Below, piece by piece: positions 8,836-17,145 of a stretch of DNA of 64,000 bases (within the stretch, counting starts at the first letter, position 1; the number at the start of each line of letters is the position of its first letter). The notes beneath the pieces are model-generated. The model did not search any database and was not told the DNA's origin. It saw only the letters and a program-made list of their open reading frames with translations. Source of the stretch: Planomicrobium sp. CPCC 101110 (lineage in GTDB: Bacteria > Bacillota > Bacilli > Bacillales_A > Planococcaceae); the NCBI RefSeq assembly GCF_007859395.1, contig NZ_VOHD01000009.1, forward strand, positions 279,323-343,322, read 5' to 3'. The position numbers and the translations under genes were made by a program.

Positions 8836-8864
8836 ATCTTATGCGATATGGTGCTTCTTGTCAA
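8836..8864 (-). promoter_or_regulatory. Sigma-A promoter of the T-box/trpEG transcript
   Basis: Minus-strand TTGACA (8864-8859), 17-base spacer, TAAGAT (8841-8836). Initiation near 8829 would place about 70 bases ahead of stem I, including a small GATGCC/GGCATC hairpin. Confidence 0.75.
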
Positions 8865-8964
8865 CAGAATTATTTCAGTTATTCGATAATTTTGTCATTA
8901 GGTGCATATATAAGGTATTCTAGTTATGAGGGGAAGTTCCAAAAAAAGACGAGGAGGAACAAAG

Positions 8965-10224
8965 ATGAAAAAAAAGTATTCTTCTGTAGTGCTTACACTC
9001 TTAGCCGTACTATTGATTCTTTCTGGATGTGCCGGCGAAAGCACTAGCAACAGCAGCAGTGAAGGCGGGTCAAAAACGCAAATCAACTTTATGCACTGGC
9101 GTGGTGAAGACAAAGCCGTATTAGACGAAATCATTGCTGAATTTGAAAAAGAAAATCCGGACATCGCAGTTGAAATGACCATTTATCCATCCGACCAATA
9201 CATGGCGACTGCCCAGCGGATGCTGCAGGAAGGTTCAACTGGAGATGTATTTGCATCATTTCCTGGCGCTCAATTTGAATCACTCCAAAGCGCTGGAGTC
9301 TTTGAGGACTTAAGCGGAGAAGCATTTGTTTCCAACTTTGACGAAAACTTGATCAGTGTTGGCCAACTAGACGGCAAACAGCTGGCTCTTCCTTATCAGC
9401 TGGTATTCAATATGCCAATTTACAATAAAGCGATGTTTGAAGAACTGGGACTTGAAGTTCCAAAAAGCTGGTCCGAATTCCAAGCACTTTGCGACACTTT
9501 GCTTGAAAACGGCATAACGCCTATCGCTTTCCCAGGTGCGGATATCGGTCCAAACCAGTTTATGAACAGCATGATGATGAACAATGCTCCTGACGAAGAT
9601 ATCTTCGCCAAATTGCAAAGCGGCGAAGAGAAACTGACCAACGAATGGTGGGTTAAAACGCTGGAGGACTTCCAATTGCTTGAAGAAAAAGGCTATATCC
9701 AAGAAAATGCGCTTGGCACCAACCAGGATTCCGCAATGCAAATGGTAGCGAACGAAGAAGCGGCGATGCTTGCAACCGGTTCTTACCACATGGCTTCTCT
9801 GATCGGCCTGAATCCGGAGCTGGAGCTGGATTTGCTTGCTCCTATCACAGTGGAAGAAAGCGAAGCTGTATATGAAGGCATCAATACCGCGACATTCATG
9901 CTAGCTGTCAACAGCAATTCCGAGAAAAAAGAACAAGCGAAAAAGTTCGTTGAATTTCTTAGCCAGCCGGAAATCGCTTCCAAGTATGCGAACGAAACCG
10001 GTCAGCATTTGACGGTTAACGACGTCAATTACGAATCTGAAGTTCTAAAAAATACAGCATACTGGATTGATGAAAGAAAAACGAGATTCCAACCTCGCTT
10101 TTTAATCACAAACGCACAAGTTGAAGATGCTGTACTTAGCTCGATTGAAGACGTATTGGGCGGAGCAGACCCAATGGACGCAGCAGCGGCTGCCCAGAAA
10201 ATCGTAGACGAAAACAGGGAATGA
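8965..10224 (+). CDS. Sugar ABC transporter substrate-binding lipoprotein
   Basis: A 419-residue family 1 extracellular solute-binding protein. The signal peptide MKKKYSSVVLTLLAVLLIL ends in the lipobox LSGC; the mature part begins with a Ser/Asn linker and the INFMHWRGEDKAVLDEIIAEFE pattern typical of carbohydrate-binding MsmE/MalE-like proteins. Aromatic residues for sugar stacking are present (WWVKTLEDF). The ATG at 8965 follows GAGGAGG; the reading frame extends upstream but without a site. It heads a three-gene importer with the two permeases that follow 4 and 18 bases downstream. Confidence 0.9.
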   Translation: MKKKYSSVVLTLLAVLLILSGCAGESTSNSSSEGGSKTQINFMHWRGEDKAVLDEIIAEFEKENPDIAVEMTIYPSDQYMATAQRMLQEGSTGDVFASFPGAQFESLQSAGVFEDLSGEAFVSNFDENLISVGQLDGKQLALPYQLVFNMPIYNKAMFEELGLEVPKSWSEFQALCDTLLENGITPIAFPGADIGPNQFMNSMMMNNAPDEDIFAKLQSGEEKLTNEWWVKTLEDFQLLEEKGYIQENALGTNQDSAMQMVANEEAAMLATGSYHMASLIGLNPELELDLLAPITVEESEAVYEGINTATFMLAVNSNSEKKEQAKKFVEFLSQPEIASKYANETGQHLTVNDVNYESEVLKNTAYWIDERKTRFQPRFLITNAQVEDAVLSSIEDVLGGADPMDAAAAAQKIVDENRE

Positions 10225-10228
10225 TTGC

Positions 10229-11104
10229 ATGAAAATTTCAAAATCCATTTATTTATTTTTTATACCAGGGTTGATCCTCTATAGTATTTTCTTTCTTTTC
10301 CCTACTTTAAGCGCGCTGTTTTATTCGTTCACCAATTGGGACGGCTTTAGCCCGTCCTACCAGTTTGTCGGACTGGATAACTACGACCGCGCGTTTACGG
10401 GAGATTCAATATTCCGGAAAACGATTGGAAATAACTTGAAGTTTATGTTAGTCGTGGTTGTTTTCCAGACTATTGTGGCCCTGGCTTTTGCAGTGATTGT
10501 ATTGAAGAATACCAAAACGACCATCTTTTTGCGGGCGCTGTACTTTTTTCCGACGATTTTATCGTCTGTTTCAGTCGCGTTCATCTGGTCATTCATCTAC
10601 GATCCTTCGCTCGGCATTTTGAACCAGCTTCTGGAGTTGGTCGGGCTCGGTTTCTTGGCCCAGAACTGGCTCGGGAACGCTAATATCGCCATTTATTCAC
10701 TGGCGATAACCCAAGTGTGGTTCCACGCCGGCCAAATGCTCATCATCTTTGTAGCAGGGCTGCAAGCAATTCCGCAAGACCTGTACGAAGTAGCGAAAAT
10801 TGAAGGAGCAAGCAAATGGCAGACGTTCAGAAAAGTGACGTGGCCGTTGCTTGCCCCTTCCGCTACAATTGTTGTGGCATATACGACCATCCAGTCATTC
10901 AAAGCTTTCGACCTGGTCTTCGCCATGACTCGAGGCGGCCCGAACAACTCCACTGAAATCATCGCAACTTATATTTACGAAGTGGCTTTCAGAGGCTTTC
11001 AGTTCGGCTACGCCAGCGCCATTTCAGTTATATTCATGGTCATTATCGCCATCATTACGTTTTTGCAATTCAAAGCACTGCGATCGGACCGCATATCTTA
11101 TTAA
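10229..11104 (+). CDS. Sugar ABC transporter permease (MsmF/MalF-like)
   Basis: A 291-residue membrane protein with six predicted helices, starting IYLFFIPGLILYSIFFLFPTL. The cytoplasmic EAA loop, which docks the ATPase, reads YEVAKIEGASKWQTFRKVTWPLL near residues 188-210. It lies 4 bases after the binding-protein stop and has only a weak ribosome site, suggesting coupling. It would form a heterodimer with the next gene's product. Confidence 0.88.
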   Translation: MKISKSIYLFFIPGLILYSIFFLFPTLSALFYSFTNWDGFSPSYQFVGLDNYDRAFTGDSIFRKTIGNNLKFMLVVVVFQTIVALAFAVIVLKNTKTTIFLRALYFFPTILSSVSVAFIWSFIYDPSLGILNQLLELVGLGFLAQNWLGNANIAIYSLAITQVWFHAGQMLIIFVAGLQAIPQDLYEVAKIEGASKWQTFRKVTWPLLAPSATIVVAYTTIQSFKAFDLVFAMTRGGPNNSTEIIATYIYEVAFRGFQFGYASAISVIFMVIIAIITFLQFKALRSDRISY

Positions 11105-11122
11105 TGAAAGGAGGACAACAAT

Positions 11123-11932
11123 GTGCTTTTTCGAAAATTCGCTCTTGCCGTCTATGCATTGTTGATCTTAATTCCATTGCTGGTCGTTGTGCTGACTTCT
11201 GTTAAGACACTTCAGCAAACGTTCGCCAACCCACTAGGAATCCCAGAGGGCGGACTGCAATTCAGTAATTACGTCAACATTTTCCAAGAACAGACGATGG
11301 CCGGTTATTTCATGAACAGCTCCATCGTTACGTTATTCTCCGTTGCGTTCACGCTGCTTTTTGCGGCTATGGTCGCCTACGGCATCACCCGGCTCAACAA
11401 TTGGCTGGGCAATCTTTTGTTCTTGTTATTCACGCTGGGCATGATGGTTCCAGCCCAAGTGAGCATGGTGCCTCTTTATTCGCTGATGCTTGATTTGAAT
11501 TTGACGAATAGTCTGGTCGGGCTGATTCTCGTTAATATCGCGACAACATTGCCTATTGCGGTTTTTATCCTGACCGGCTTTATGAAGACGCTGCCGAAAG
11601 AACTTTTCGAAGCTTCAACGATGGACGGGGCAGGAAATTGGAAAGTGTTCACCAGTATCGTCATTCCCCTTTCCTTGCCGTCATTGTCGGCAACTGCCAT
11701 ATTCTTGTTCGTCATGCATTGGAACGATTTGCTGTATCCGCTTTTGTTCATCACGGACAACGCGTATAAAACTTTGCCGCTTGCCTTGCTTGAATTCCAA
11801 GGGCAATACGCCACCAATTACCCGATGCTTTTTACAGGAGTTATTATCGCTTCAGCCCCGATGGTTGTGGCATACATTTTCCTTCAACGATTCTTTGTCG
11901 CCGGCATGACTGCAGGCGCGGTAAAAGGCTAA
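11123..11932 (+). CDS. Sugar ABC transporter permease (MsmG/MalG-like)
   Basis: A 269-residue permease with six helices and the EAA loop FEASTMDGAGNWKVFTSIVIPLSLPSL near 155-180. Translation must use the GTG at 11123 (8 bases after AAAGGAGG): an ATG two bases earlier is out of frame and stops after 14 codons. C-terminus GAVKG is typical of MalG-like proteins. No ATPase, regulator or glycosidase gene adjoins, so the importer probably borrows a shared MsmX-type ATPase encoded elsewhere. Confidence 0.88.
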   Translation: MLFRKFALAVYALLILIPLLVVVLTSVKTLQQTFANPLGIPEGGLQFSNYVNIFQEQTMAGYFMNSSIVTLFSVAFTLLFAAMVAYGITRLNNWLGNLLFLLFTLGMMVPAQVSMVPLYSLMLDLNLTNSLVGLILVNIATTLPIAVFILTGFMKTLPKELFEASTMDGAGNWKVFTSIVIPLSLPSLSATAIFLFVMHWNDLLYPLLFITDNAYKTLPLALLEFQGQYATNYPMLFTGVIIASAPMVVAYIFLQRFFVAGMTAGAVKG

Positions 11933-11934
11933 AC

Positions 11935-11981
11935 AAAAAGCTGGTGTTCCGCTTTCAACAAAGCGGTACATCAGCTTTTTT
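11935..11981. terminator. Bidirectional intrinsic terminator
   Basis: Long imperfect stem AAAAAGCTGGTGTTCCGCTTT/AAGCGG..CAGCTTTTTT between the converging permease and DUF2269-like genes. Confidence 0.85.
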
Positions 11982-11982
11982 G

Positions 11983-12414
11983 TTACCATAATACCGGTTT
12001 GTCCACCATGAACCAAAGCATCAGCAGCAAGAGAAAAATATAGATCCATAAGGAGCGATTCAGTTTTTTGACGAGTGCCGCTTGATCGGCTTTTGGTTCC
12101 TCAAACTTCCTCAGTACGGGCGTAAATGCACGGGCGAGGAAAAAAATTGATGCAAACATGACCGCAAGCGTCAAGACAACCCATGATGCCGACCATTGCC
12201 ATGCGCTTTGCCAGATGAGCAAGGCGCCGCTGGCCACCAAGGCATGGCCGGCATGTTTGACAAGGCGGGTAGCCGATTTGAATGTGGCAATGTGCGCCTG
12301 CAGAACCTCGCCTTGTGCCGCCCCTATCCGCTTGACCAACGGAACCAGCACAAAGAAGGGGCCGATTGATAGAATGGCGCTCATGATATGGACATACAAT
12401 AAAATAGAGTACAT
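11983..12414 (-). CDS. DUF2269-like integral membrane protein
   Basis: A 143-residue membrane protein with four hydrophobic segments (about residues 4-25, 55-72, 77-95 and 120-140). The opening YSILLYVHIMSAILSIGPFF with a membrane His fits predicted membrane proteins of the DUF2269 group, whose role is unknown. It begins 3 bases past the stop of the ASCH gene, so the two are probably co-translated. Confidence 0.65.
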   Translation of the reverse strand: MYSILLYVHIMSAILSIGPFFVLVPLVKRIGAAQGEVLQAHIATFKSATRLVKHAGHALVASGALLIWQSAWQWSASWVVLTLAVMFASIFFLARAFTPVLRKFEEPKADQAALVKKLNRSLWIYIFLLLLMLWFMVDKPVLW

Positions 12415-12417
12415 CGC

Positions 12418-12768
12418 TTATTCCCCGGATACCGGAATGAATTCATGGACCCAGACTTTCATATCGGGTGTCCATGGCATGCCTGGATGAAAAGACAAAA
12501 TCGTTTGCTTATAAGCTTCAACGTCTGCATAGCCTTCCTGCGAAGCCATTTCATCCGTCAGCTCACCGAGAGTTTGCCTATAGACCCGCTCCACCTTGAA
12601 TTTCCGACCTTCTAAAATCATAATCTCCCCAATATCCGCATATCGCCCGTTGCGGCGGGTTGCTGTTTTTTTTCCGGCCAATACTTTTTCCACATCTTTT
12701 TTGTTCGTGACCAATCGCTCGATGCTGCAAGTTTTCGGCGGCATTCCGCTGTTTAACGTTTCTGGCAT
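12418..12768 (-). CDS. ASCH domain protein
   Basis: A 116-residue soluble protein with the PUA-like ASCH fold: KKDVEKVLAGKKTATRRNGRYADIGEI at residues 24-50 carries the conserved basic K-T-x-R motif proposed to bind RNA, followed by FKVERVYRQTLGELTDEMASQEG. Biochemical role of this subgroup is unproven. Upstream gene of a two-gene unit with the DUF2269-like protein. Confidence 0.8.
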   Translation of the reverse strand: MPETLNSGMPPKTCSIERLVTNKKDVEKVLAGKKTATRRNGRYADIGEIMILEGRKFKVERVYRQTLGELTDEMASQEGYADVEAYKQTILSFHPGMPWTPDMKVWVHEFIPVSGE

Positions 12769-13024
12769 TGTTTACCCAACCCTTCCATAATTCTTATAAC
12801 ATTATAGCGGATAAATGCTGGAACCTGAGCATTTCTTGTAGTAAAAAAGGATCCTCCCAAAATTGAAGCGAATAAAACAAAAAGAGCCGATTTGTTAAAG
12901 GAGGAAACGCTTTGTTTATCCGCAGTTTTGAAAGCCCGGGCATTCGCGGCCAAAAAGGGGGCGATTTGACCCACGCCGACTGCATTGCTCATAGCAAAGG
13001 CTAAAGCCGTTCTCTTTAACAGCT
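12769..13024. other. Intergenic stretch without a supported gene
   Basis: About 255 bases between divergently spaced minus-strand genes. It contains a TATAAT (minus strand, near 12808) that may serve the ASCH gene. Open frames here (up to 79 codons) lack ribosome sites and recognisable domains. Confidence 0.4.
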
Positions 13025-13061
13025 AAAAAGGATTCAAAAGCAGCAAGCTTTCGAATCCCTT
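13025..13061 (-). terminator. Intrinsic terminator of the DHFR-like gene
   Basis: Minus-strand stem GGATTCGAAAGC/GCTTTTGAATCC followed by T5, 8 bases past the stop. Confidence 0.85.
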
Positions 13062-13068
13062 TCCCATT

Positions 13069-13602
13069 CTATTTCTTCAATTCGTAGTGCAGCTGGGCAA
13101 ACTGCCCGAACTGCCGGACGCTCTTCAAGCGGTAATCAATCTGAAAGTCGAGTTCTTGGAACAGCGGGATGCCCTTGCCGATAAGCGTTGGCGCAATGGA
13201 TATAATAAATTCATCAATTAGCTTTTCTTTCAAGAAGCCATGGAGGAGACTGCCTCCTCCAACTACCCATATGTCTTTTCCCGGCTCCCGCCTCAGCCTT
13301 TCTGCAAAGGGCAATATCTCTTCATCTGTATACTTAACATTTTCTTTTCGGCCGTGTTCTGTTGTGGAAAAAACATAGCATTCCTTATCGGGATATGGAT
13401 CCTTTCCGCCTTCCGCCTCCATTACCCAGTCGTATGTGCGCCGGCCCATCACCACCGTATCAATGGTTTTTATAAATTCCCCGTAACCCGCGTCGCCTTC
13501 TCCCTCGACTTTGAACAGCCACTCCAGCGAATCATCTTCTGTCGCGATATACCCGTCCAGGCTGATTGCGATATAACACACGATTCTGCGTTGATTTGGC
13601 AA
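13069..13602 (-). CDS. Dihydrofolate reductase-like / RibD C-terminal family protein
   Basis: A 177-residue protein of the YyaP/YkkA type. Motifs are IAISLDGYIA near 11 (DHFR first strand), VVMGRRTYDWV near 50 and DIWVVGGGSLLHGFL near 109, the NADPH-binding GGG loop. The family reduces pteridine/pyrimidine-like substrates, but this subgroup has no assigned reaction. The start is TTG at 13602 behind AAGGAGG. Single gene. Confidence 0.83.
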   Translation of the reverse strand: MPNQRRIVCYIAISLDGYIATEDDSLEWLFKVEGEGDAGYGEFIKTIDTVVMGRRTYDWVMEAEGGKDPYPDKECYVFSTTEHGRKENVKYTDEEILPFAERLRREPGKDIWVVGGGSLLHGFLKEKLIDEFIISIAPTLIGKGIPLFQELDFQIDYRLKSVRQFGQFAQLHYELKK

Positions 13603-13658
13603 TTTCCTTTCCCTCCTTGCTTAATATATCCATGGATGAGAATCAGATGGAATTCTAT

Positions 13659-14111
13659 TCAATAAAAAGAAGCTCCGTAATGATGGATAACCTTTTTGGT
13701 ATGTACACAGATGGGTGAAGGCAGCTGGTCCAGTGCAAAAAAATCCATTTGCAGCGACTCTTCTTCATCTTCTAAAGAGAGCGGGGTTCGGATATCGGTA
13801 CAACGGTAATTGATCGTCAAAGAATACAGCTGATCGCCATTCGGCATTTCTTGGAAGTATTTCTTGCCAGAAAAAATACCCAGCAAGCTCAATTCGCCAA
13901 TTTCAATCCCCGTTTCTTCTTTGACTCCCCGCCGTCCGGCTTCTTCAGCTGTTTCCCCCAGCTCCATAAAGCTCATGGGCAAAGACCAATTGCCATCTTC
14001 CCTTTTTATCAGCAGGATGTATCCTCTTCTATCCAATACAACAAGCGAGGTTTTGACAGCCAACAAGGGATCATTGCCGACTTTCTCCCTCAAATTTTCG
14101 ATATAGCGCAT
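13659..14111 (-). CDS. Nudix hydrolase
   Basis: A 150-residue single Nudix domain. The box reads SFMELGETAEEAGRRGVKEE followed by TG, near residues 47-69. The metal-binding EE is kept, while the usual leading Gly-Gly is MS and the RE pair is RG, so it is a divergent but probably active box. The N-terminal RGYILLIKREDGNWSLPM strand pair is standard. Substrate unknown; similar Bacillales proteins are called ADP-ribose or nucleotide pyrophosphatases. ATG follows GGGAGGAGGGG. Confidence 0.83.
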   Translation of the reverse strand: MRYIENLREKVGNDPLLAVKTSLVVLDRRGYILLIKREDGNWSLPMSFMELGETAEEAGRRGVKEETGIEIGELSLLGIFSGKKYFQEMPNGDQLYSLTINYRCTDIRTPLSLEDEEESLQMDFFALDQLPSPICVHTKKVIHHYGASFY

Positions 14112-14303
14112 AATACCCCTCCTCCCTTTTCATCCATAAGTTTTGCCGAAAATAATAAATTGATTATTCCGTTAATTTTATCACAACTTGTTTTATTTGG
14201 CAGTACTGATGCGGTAGATGTTGAAGAAGAAAAAGAGATAGTTTTTGACATTGGCCGAAATTAGTTTTACGGTTGAAGAAATCAATGGAGCGGAGGTACA
14301 TAT

Positions 14304-14804
14304 ATGAAAAAAATTGTAATTGTTTCAGATACCCATATTCCAATGCGCGCAAAAAAGCTGCCTCAAACCTTAGTCGACGCTTGCCAGAAAGCAGATTTTA
14401 TCATCCATGCCGGAGATTGGCAGACGCTCGATGTGTATTATGAGTTCGCAGCTTATGCAGAAACCGACGGTGTTACTGGAAATGTGGATCCATGGGAAAT
14501 TTCAGACCGTTTCGGCAAAAGCAAAATTTTAACTTTCGATGATCTTCGCATTGGCGTAGTCCATGGCGATGGCATCCGCCAAACAACCGAACAACGGGCA
14601 TTGGATACATTCCGGGATGAAAAGGTGGATATTATCGTTTTTGGCCACTCCCACATCCCGGTAATGCGCGAAGTGGATGGCATCATATTGTTCAACCCCG
14701 GTTCCCCTACTGACAAACGTATGCAGCCCCAATATTCTTTCGGTGTGCTCGAAATCGGAGAATCATGGGAGTTGAAACACATTTTTTTTGATAAAAAAAA
14801 CTGA
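14304..14804 (+). CDS. YfcE/MJ0936-type metallophosphoesterase
   Basis: A 166-residue calcineurin-like phosphodiesterase. All metal motifs are present: VSDTHIP (residue 8), HAGDW (37), TGNVDPW (59), VVHGDG (83) and FGHSHIP (114). This small class acts as a manganese-dependent phosphodiesterase on unknown cellular substrates. ATG follows GGAGCGGAGG. Confidence 0.87.
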   Translation: MKKIVIVSDTHIPMRAKKLPQTLVDACQKADFIIHAGDWQTLDVYYEFAAYAETDGVTGNVDPWEISDRFGKSKILTFDDLRIGVVHGDGIRQTTEQRALDTFRDEKVDIIVFGHSHIPVMREVDGIILFNPGSPTDKRMQPQYSFGVLEIGESWELKHIFFDKKN

Positions 14805-14842
14805 AAACTCGGGCCCCGATCAAAGTGGGCCCGAGTTTTTTT
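14804..14842. terminator. Bidirectional intrinsic terminator
   Basis: AAACTCGGGCCC/GGGCCCGAGTTT stem with T7 on one side and A-rich flank on the other, between two converging genes. Confidence 0.88.
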
Positions 14843-15695
14843 GACAGTCTTGCATCAATACAAAACCTAGTTGTTTCAATGCGGTTTCAAGATTGGCTTC
14901 GATTAAGACACCTTTCAAGCTAGAGGCAAAGTGCGGAACTTTCAGTGCCATAAACGGCTGCATGCCTGTAATAACAGGAGTAACACCAATCAACTTTAAA
15001 ATGTCAATCAGTTTCAGCAAATATTCGCCTACCGCTGCGTTGATGTGGGAAACTCCAGAAACATCAATGACCAAATACTCCAGATCTTTTTCTCCCGCTT
15101 TTACAAGCATATGATCGATGATTGTTTGCGCCCGCTGTGCCGTGATTTCACCGATGACTGGAAAAATAGCCAATCCTTTTGTAACAGGGACAAGCGGCGA
15201 TGAAAGGGTCTGGATTTGGTTGTTCGCCTTTTCGAGTTCCAAAACGTATGTCAGCAGCGAAGACATCGCTTCAAACGCGTATAAATGTTCTTCTGTAAAT
15301 TCGAAAGATTGATTGTCCAACCCGCAAATTGTTCCGTAAACTTCTCCGTCCTCATAGTAGACAGGAATCCCAATAAAAGAGCCATTGCCAAACTGCGCAG
15401 CAATCTCCAACGACTCCGTCAATGTGCTTGCTGCAATATCATCAATGACCAACGGCGCTTCCCCGTAGTTAAGGCTAAGGCTGCAAAATGTATTTTCCAG
15501 CGGCAAAGAACTGCCTTCTACAACAAGTTCTTCGCTCACGTTTCGGGATTTGACAATTTCATTTGTTTTGCCATCGTTTTTAGCGATGAACAATGTATTA
15601 ATTTTCAATTGCTTGCTGAGCATTTCCAAAATGTGTTCAGCCGCTTCATCAAAATTGCGGAAGCTTCGTTTTCTTTTCTGTTCTTGTGAAGCCAT
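14820..15695 (-). CDS. GAF-STAS regulator (RsbR paralogue-like)
   Basis: A 291-residue cytoplasmic protein. Residues about 20-150 form a GAF sensor domain (SFIGIPVYYEDGEVYGTICGLD), and 165-275 a STAS domain whose linker LSSPLVPVTKGLAIFPVIGEI matches the RsbR-type entry. Stressosome RsbR proteins normally have a non-haem-globin sensor; a GAF front end is a known variant. In RsbR the first phospho-acceptor Thr follows Asp in VVDT; here the aligned stretch is HINA, so A220 replaces it, while T243 (VITG) keeps the second site. Stressosome membership is inferred; no rsb partners adjoin. Confidence 0.78.
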   Translation of the reverse strand: MASQEQKRKRSFRNFDEAAEHILEMLSKQLKINTLFIAKNDGKTNEIVKSRNVSEELVVEGSSLPLENTFCSLSLNYGEAPLVIDDIAASTLTESLEIAAQFGNGSFIGIPVYYEDGEVYGTICGLDNQSFEFTEEHLYAFEAMSSLLTYVLELEKANNQIQTLSSPLVPVTKGLAIFPVIGEITAQRAQTIIDHMLVKAGEKDLEYLVIDVSGVSHINAAVGEYLLKLIDILKLIGVTPVITGMQPFMALKVPHFASSLKGVLIEANLETALKQLGFVLMQDCQKNSGPL

Positions 15696-15882
15696 TGGTT
15701 CATTCCTCCTACTGCAAATTGCTCGTAAAACTTTTCCAGCATTCTTTTAAACATACTATTGGTTTTTCATTTTTGCAAACAGCACTTGTTTTCATTTTCA
15801 CCATGGAACTTTTTACCGGGAGAAGGTTCGCCCAATTTAAGAAAGGGTATAGCATATTAACCCACTTTGGAGGTGAAAGCAG

Positions 15883-17088
15883 TTGTTACCGAACTCCCTT
15901 GAAATCGATTTGTTGCAACAATCGGACACGGTTATTGACTTTACTTGGACCTATACCGGCGATGCGTGCCGTGTAACACGTGATGAAGAAGTAATCTATA
16001 CCGGAACTCAAAATTCCTTGAAAGATGAAAATTTGCAGCGCGGCGAATTGTATACGTATACCATCGAACGGTTGAACGGCGAAGGCAAACCAATCGAACA
16101 AATCAAAATGCAGACAGGCACCGAAAACCATGTCGAGAATTTCGTTAACCGCCTGCAGCAAATTGCTGTGACAACCATCTTATCCAAGTCAAAAATTATA
16201 CTTGCATGGGGTGCCATTGATGGCATTGAGCAATTTGAGGTTTACCGTAATGGTGAAGTGATAGACACCGTCGATAAAAACCAATTCACAGACCGCACGG
16301 CGGAAATGGATCAATCTTATACGTACTGGATTCGCGGCAAGCGTCCACTGGAAAAATCCGAAGAAAGCTTTAAAACCGAAAAGTCTGCGATTGCACGAGT
16401 CTTCGGGTTGTTAAATGTGAAGTCCTCTCAGGAAAAAGCGGCAGAAGAAGAGTTTTGGATAACAAAGAAGATAGGAAGCCGCAACCGGTTGCTTGCTGAA
16501 AAAGAAAAGCCTAAAACTGACTTGCAGTATCCAATTTGGCACTTCCGTTATACCACATTTCTGCCGCAGGAATTTTTGCCAAGCCCTAATCCATTGTCTC
16601 CCAACCGCTATTTTTCCGGAGATGGACGCAGTTTCGATCCAGAGTCCAAGGATTATCGCACACAAGTGAATTTCTCTCTTGAGCTAACAGAAGGCGGAGC
16701 CGTGCTCGAATATGAAAAAGATGTAGGCACAAGCATTGCCTATGACTGGCGCAAAAAATTCCGAAAAGCTGATGTCGCCTCATCAGAAGGCATCGTATTG
16801 GAGAAAGTGAAGGAAGACCCGCACAAAGTTTCGCTTTCTTTGAAGCACAGTGTCGGAAATCCGCTCACTCCTTCACCAAACATTGATTATGAAATTTCAG
16901 CGACTTTCTATAGGGATGGCCATTATGATATTATCGGCATCCATGACCAGGCGCCCAATCATGAAGTATATTTGCGAACGGGCAAAAACAGCGAATGGGA
17001 GCAAATCCATGAAGCTGAAAGCAAAGGGCTTGCCTGGATGTCAGACGCGATTGCAAGCCAATATTGGCGCATTTCCACATTCGAGTAA
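15883..17088 (+). CDS. DUF3238-like protein with FnIII-like N-terminal repeats
   Basis: A 401-residue protein without signal peptide. Two all-beta modules resembling fibronectin type III repeats occupy about residues 15-85 and 95-165 (each with YTYTIERL / YTYWIRGK ending strands). The C-terminal 180 residues begin IWHFRYTTFLPQEFLPSPNP and contain YFSGDGRSFDPESKDYRTQV, a pattern I associate with DUF3238 proteins of Bacillus. Function unknown. The start is TTG at 15883 behind GGAGGTGAAAGCAG. A related role at the cell surface would need a non-classical export route. Confidence 0.6.
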   Translation: MLPNSLEIDLLQQSDTVIDFTWTYTGDACRVTRDEEVIYTGTQNSLKDENLQRGELYTYTIERLNGEGKPIEQIKMQTGTENHVENFVNRLQQIAVTTILSKSKIILAWGAIDGIEQFEVYRNGEVIDTVDKNQFTDRTAEMDQSYTYWIRGKRPLEKSEESFKTEKSAIARVFGLLNVKSSQEKAAEEEFWITKKIGSRNRLLAEKEKPKTDLQYPIWHFRYTTFLPQEFLPSPNPLSPNRYFSGDGRSFDPESKDYRTQVNFSLELTEGGAVLEYEKDVGTSIAYDWRKKFRKADVASSEGIVLEKVKEDPHKVSLSLKHSVGNPLTPSPNIDYEISATFYRDGHYDIIGIHDQAPNHEVYLRTGKNSEWEQIHEAESKGLAWMSDAIASQYWRISTFE

Positions 17089-17103
17089 CGAAATGCGCGC
17101 ATA

Positions 17104-17141
17104 AAAACAATCCGAAACGTCTCTGCTGTTTCGGATTGTTT
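17104..17141. terminator. Bidirectional intrinsic terminator
   Basis: ACAATCCGAAAC/GTTTCGGATTGT stem between converging genes, A- and T-rich on both sides. Confidence 0.8.
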
Positions 17142-17145
17142 GCTG

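Noticed and set aside
12794..12992. Minus-strand frames of 63 and 79 codons between the ASCH and DHFR-like genes
   Set aside because: No ribosome site, no domain, and one of them crosses a likely promoter TATAAT.
14112..14265. Possible small peptide ending IVFDIGRN between the Nudix and phosphoesterase genes
   Set aside because: No ATG/GTG/TTG with a ribosome site at a suitable place; only a TTG without a site gives about 34 codons.
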